NCBI GenBank assembly: GCA_963706755.1
Contig: CAVPNH010000008.1
Location: forward strand, 363,134-427,133
Length of the DNA stretch: 64,000 nt
Direction of reading: 5' to 3'
Source: RPQJ01 sp963706755
GTDB taxonomy: Bacteria > Pseudomonadota > Gammaproteobacteria > Steroidobacterales > Steroidobacteraceae
This document shows positions 63,125 through 64,000 of this stretch, piece by piece. Numbering within the stretch: the first letter of the stretch is position 1; each line of letters begins with the position of its first letter. A model generated the notes under the pieces. The model ran no database searches, had not been told where the DNA came from, and saw nothing but the letters and a program-made list of their open reading frames with translations. A program made the translations under genes and the position numbers.

Positions 63125-63221
63125 GGTGGGCTGCGGGCTATGGGCGGTGGCCCAAAGCCTACGGCCCACAGCCTACGGCCCACAGCCCACAGCCCACAGC
63201 GTCGGCCCACAGCCGCCCACA
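63125..63221. repeat. Heptamer repeat tract with head-to-head arms
   Basis: From 63157 the heptamers read GCCTACG, GCCCACA, GCCTACG, GCCCACA, GCCCACA, GCCCACA, then GCCCACA at 63205 and 63215. Just before, GGTGGGC TGCGGGC TATGGGC (63125-63145) is the reverse complement type. The two sides would fold into an imperfect 20-bp hairpin. Arrays of such heptamers occur in intergenic DNA of some Gammaproteobacteria. It lies 40 bases upstream of the M3 peptidase start. Confidence 0.75.
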
Positions 63222-63637
63222 GGGCCGCGGCCGTCGGCCGTCGGCGCCGGCCCCGACGACATGCCCGCGGACGGCCGCGGAGCGGGCCTCGCGACATGCC
63301 GGTGGACGGCCGTGTCGTGGGTCGCGTCGATCGCTGGCCGGGACGTTCCGCAGGAAGCTGGTCGGCCGTGCCGGCAGCGTGGTCGGTCGGTCGGGACGGT
63401 TACCGGCGGAACCTCGATCGGACGGCCGTCGTCGTCGTACCAGCAGCAGGGATTGTCCGGGTAGTAGCCCGGGTAGTAGCCCGGGTAATAGCCGCCCGAG
63501 TAGTAGCCATAACCCACGGCGACGCTTGAGCTCGCGCCGCCGTAGCCGCCGTAACCGTCATCGGACGCGCAGCCCGCGGCGAGCAGCAGCCCGAGCGTGG
63601 CCGCAGGAACCCCAACGAAACGAATGAGGCTGTTCAT
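63173..63637 (-). CDS. Lipoprotein with Gly/Tyr/Pro repeats, 3' end uncertain
   Basis: The ATG at 63635-63637 opens a lipoprotein: signal peptide with lipobox LAAGC near residue 23, then GYGGYGGASSS and a repeated GYYP unit (GYYPGYYPGYYP), then CCWYDDDGRPIEVPP. The start overlaps the VOC stop by four bases (ATGA). After about residue 85 reading runs into the heptamer tract, and other frames look equally plausible, so the stop at 63173 is not reliable. The DNA repeat coding the GYYP units is at 63458-63508. Confidence 0.6.
   Translation of the reverse strand: MNSLIRFVGVPAATLGLLLAAGCASDDGYGGYGGASSSVAVGYGYYSGGYYPGYYPGYYPDNPCCWYDDDGRPIEVPPVTVPTDRPRCRHGRPASCGTSRPAIDATHDTAVHRHVARPAPRPSAGMSSGPAPTADGRGPVGGCGPTLWAVGCGP
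63458..63508 (-). repeat. 12-bp tandem repeat encoding the GYYP units
   Basis: CGGGTAGTAGCC occurs at 63458-63469 and 63470-63481, then CGGGTAATAGCC (63482-63493) and a diverged fourth copy with three extra bases. Read on the minus strand they code GYYP, so copy number changes would keep frame. Confidence 0.75.
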
Positions 63638-64000
63638 CGGGCCGCCTCCGTGGCCACGGCGGGCCACTCGGCGACCGCGAACGGGGCGCCGGTCGGATCG
63701 AGGATCACGGCGATGGAGGTGCCGTGAACCCGGGCTGGCTGCATGACGATCTTGCCGCCGGCCTCGCCCGCGCGCGCGACCGTGTCGGCAACGCTCTTCA
63801 CGCGGATGTACGGCAGCCAGGTCGTCGGAACGTTTGCCGGCCTCGGCAGGATGCCGGCTCGCGCCGACCTTCGGACCAGAGCTGGAAGCCGCTCGTCTCG
63901 CCGGTCGCCGCGCCGTCACGGACCTCGTAGGGACCGATGCCCTTGTAGAAGGCCGCCATCTTTGGCGCGTCGCCCGCCCACAGTTCCGCCCACAGCCACT
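63634..64000 (-). CDS. VOC-family (glyoxalase/bleomycin-resistance-like) protein, N-terminus beyond window
   Basis: The C-terminal part of a vicinal-oxygen-chelate protein. Readable segments are LWAELWAGDAPKMAAFYKGIGPYEVRDG, ETSGFQLWSEG and VADTVARAGEAGGKIVMQPARVHGTSIAVILDPTGAPFAVAEWP, with the family's duplicated beta-alpha-beta pattern. Reading must shift between the segments, near 63865, to join LPRPANVPTTWLPYIRV; one missing or two extra bases would do. The gene ends at 63634, overlapping the lipoprotein start. The start lies beyond the window. Substrate unknown. Confidence 0.7.

Noticed and set aside
63125..63221. CRISPR array
   Set aside because: Repeats are 7 bases with no spacers of regular length and no cas genes.

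Overview
The window is a 64 kb piece of a high-GC bacterial chromosome, about two thirds G+C by eye. It looks like a Gram-negative proteobacterium, most likely an aerobic gammaproteobacterium of the Xanthomonadales/Nevskiales kind. Supporting this are a TonB-dependent receptor, an LpxA-type acyltransferase, lipocalin and NodT outer-membrane lipoproteins, a wax-ester synthase and a cholesterol-oxidase-like flavoenzyme. This placement is inference. I see no rRNA or tRNA gene, CRISPR array, insertion sequence or prophage, and no gene-free stretch longer than 300 bases.

Layout. 0-6.3 kb, all minus strand: a TonB receptor cut by the window edge, HtpX protease, an AlkA-like glycosylase, a receiver-GGDEF-EAL protein and a DUF2238 membrane protein. 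6.4-10.1 kb, plus: enoyl-CoA hydratase, acyl-CoA synthetase and an extended SDR. 10.1-16.7 kb, plus: seven genes that all overlap by 4-8 bases. They encode an MttB-family methyltransferase without pyrrolysine, its corrinoid protein, a RACo-type reactivase, a protein resembling the MetH activation domain with a four-cysteine tail, a homocysteine S-methyltransferase, an unknown 109-residue protein and an LpxA-like acyltransferase. I read this as a self-contained route from a methylated amine (unknown) through cobalamin to homocysteine. It is the best candidate for an undescribed system here. 16.7-22.4 kb: a secreted HENGH metallopeptidase, malic enzyme and small exported proteins. 21.9-28.9 kb: a 2-oxoacid:ferredoxin oxidoreductase (korA, frameshifted, and korB) with a ferritin-like protein, divergent from a phenylpyruvate/indolepyruvate decarboxylase, acyltransferase, lipocalin and rhomboid run.

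29.2-33.9 kb: a MarR-controlled tripartite drug-efflux operon with a clear MarR-type palindrome. 34-38.9 kb: a GST-like protein, a tandem-GFA protein and a LysR regulator, divergent from azoR, doxX and pirin genes. 38.9-42.4 kb: a 1162-residue protein joining an LPG-synthase-type membrane domain to a complete Mg2+-type P-ATPase. 42.6-47.8 kb: a HicA-like orphan, an exported endonuclease/phosphatase-family protein, NnrU, a LysR regulator, two tiny single-helix membrane proteins and a strictosidine-synthase-like enzyme. 48-51.3 kb: wax-ester synthase, an old-yellow-enzyme homologue and a RelE/RHH toxin-antitoxin pair with a perfect 16-bp operator. 51.4-60.8 kb: LysR, a frameshifted sulfatase, a HAD phosphatase, a GMC oxidoreductase, a PLP decarboxylase and oligopeptidase B. 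60.9-64 kb: a Dcp-type M3 peptidase broken by a dozen or more single-base shifts, a heptamer-repeat tract, a repeat-rich lipoprotein and a partial VOC-family gene.

Frameshifts in korA, the sulfatase, the M3 peptidase and probably the VOC gene are nearly all one extra base, with conserved protein resuming straight after. Residual consensus error is the simplest explanation, and it is densest at 61.2-63.0 kb.
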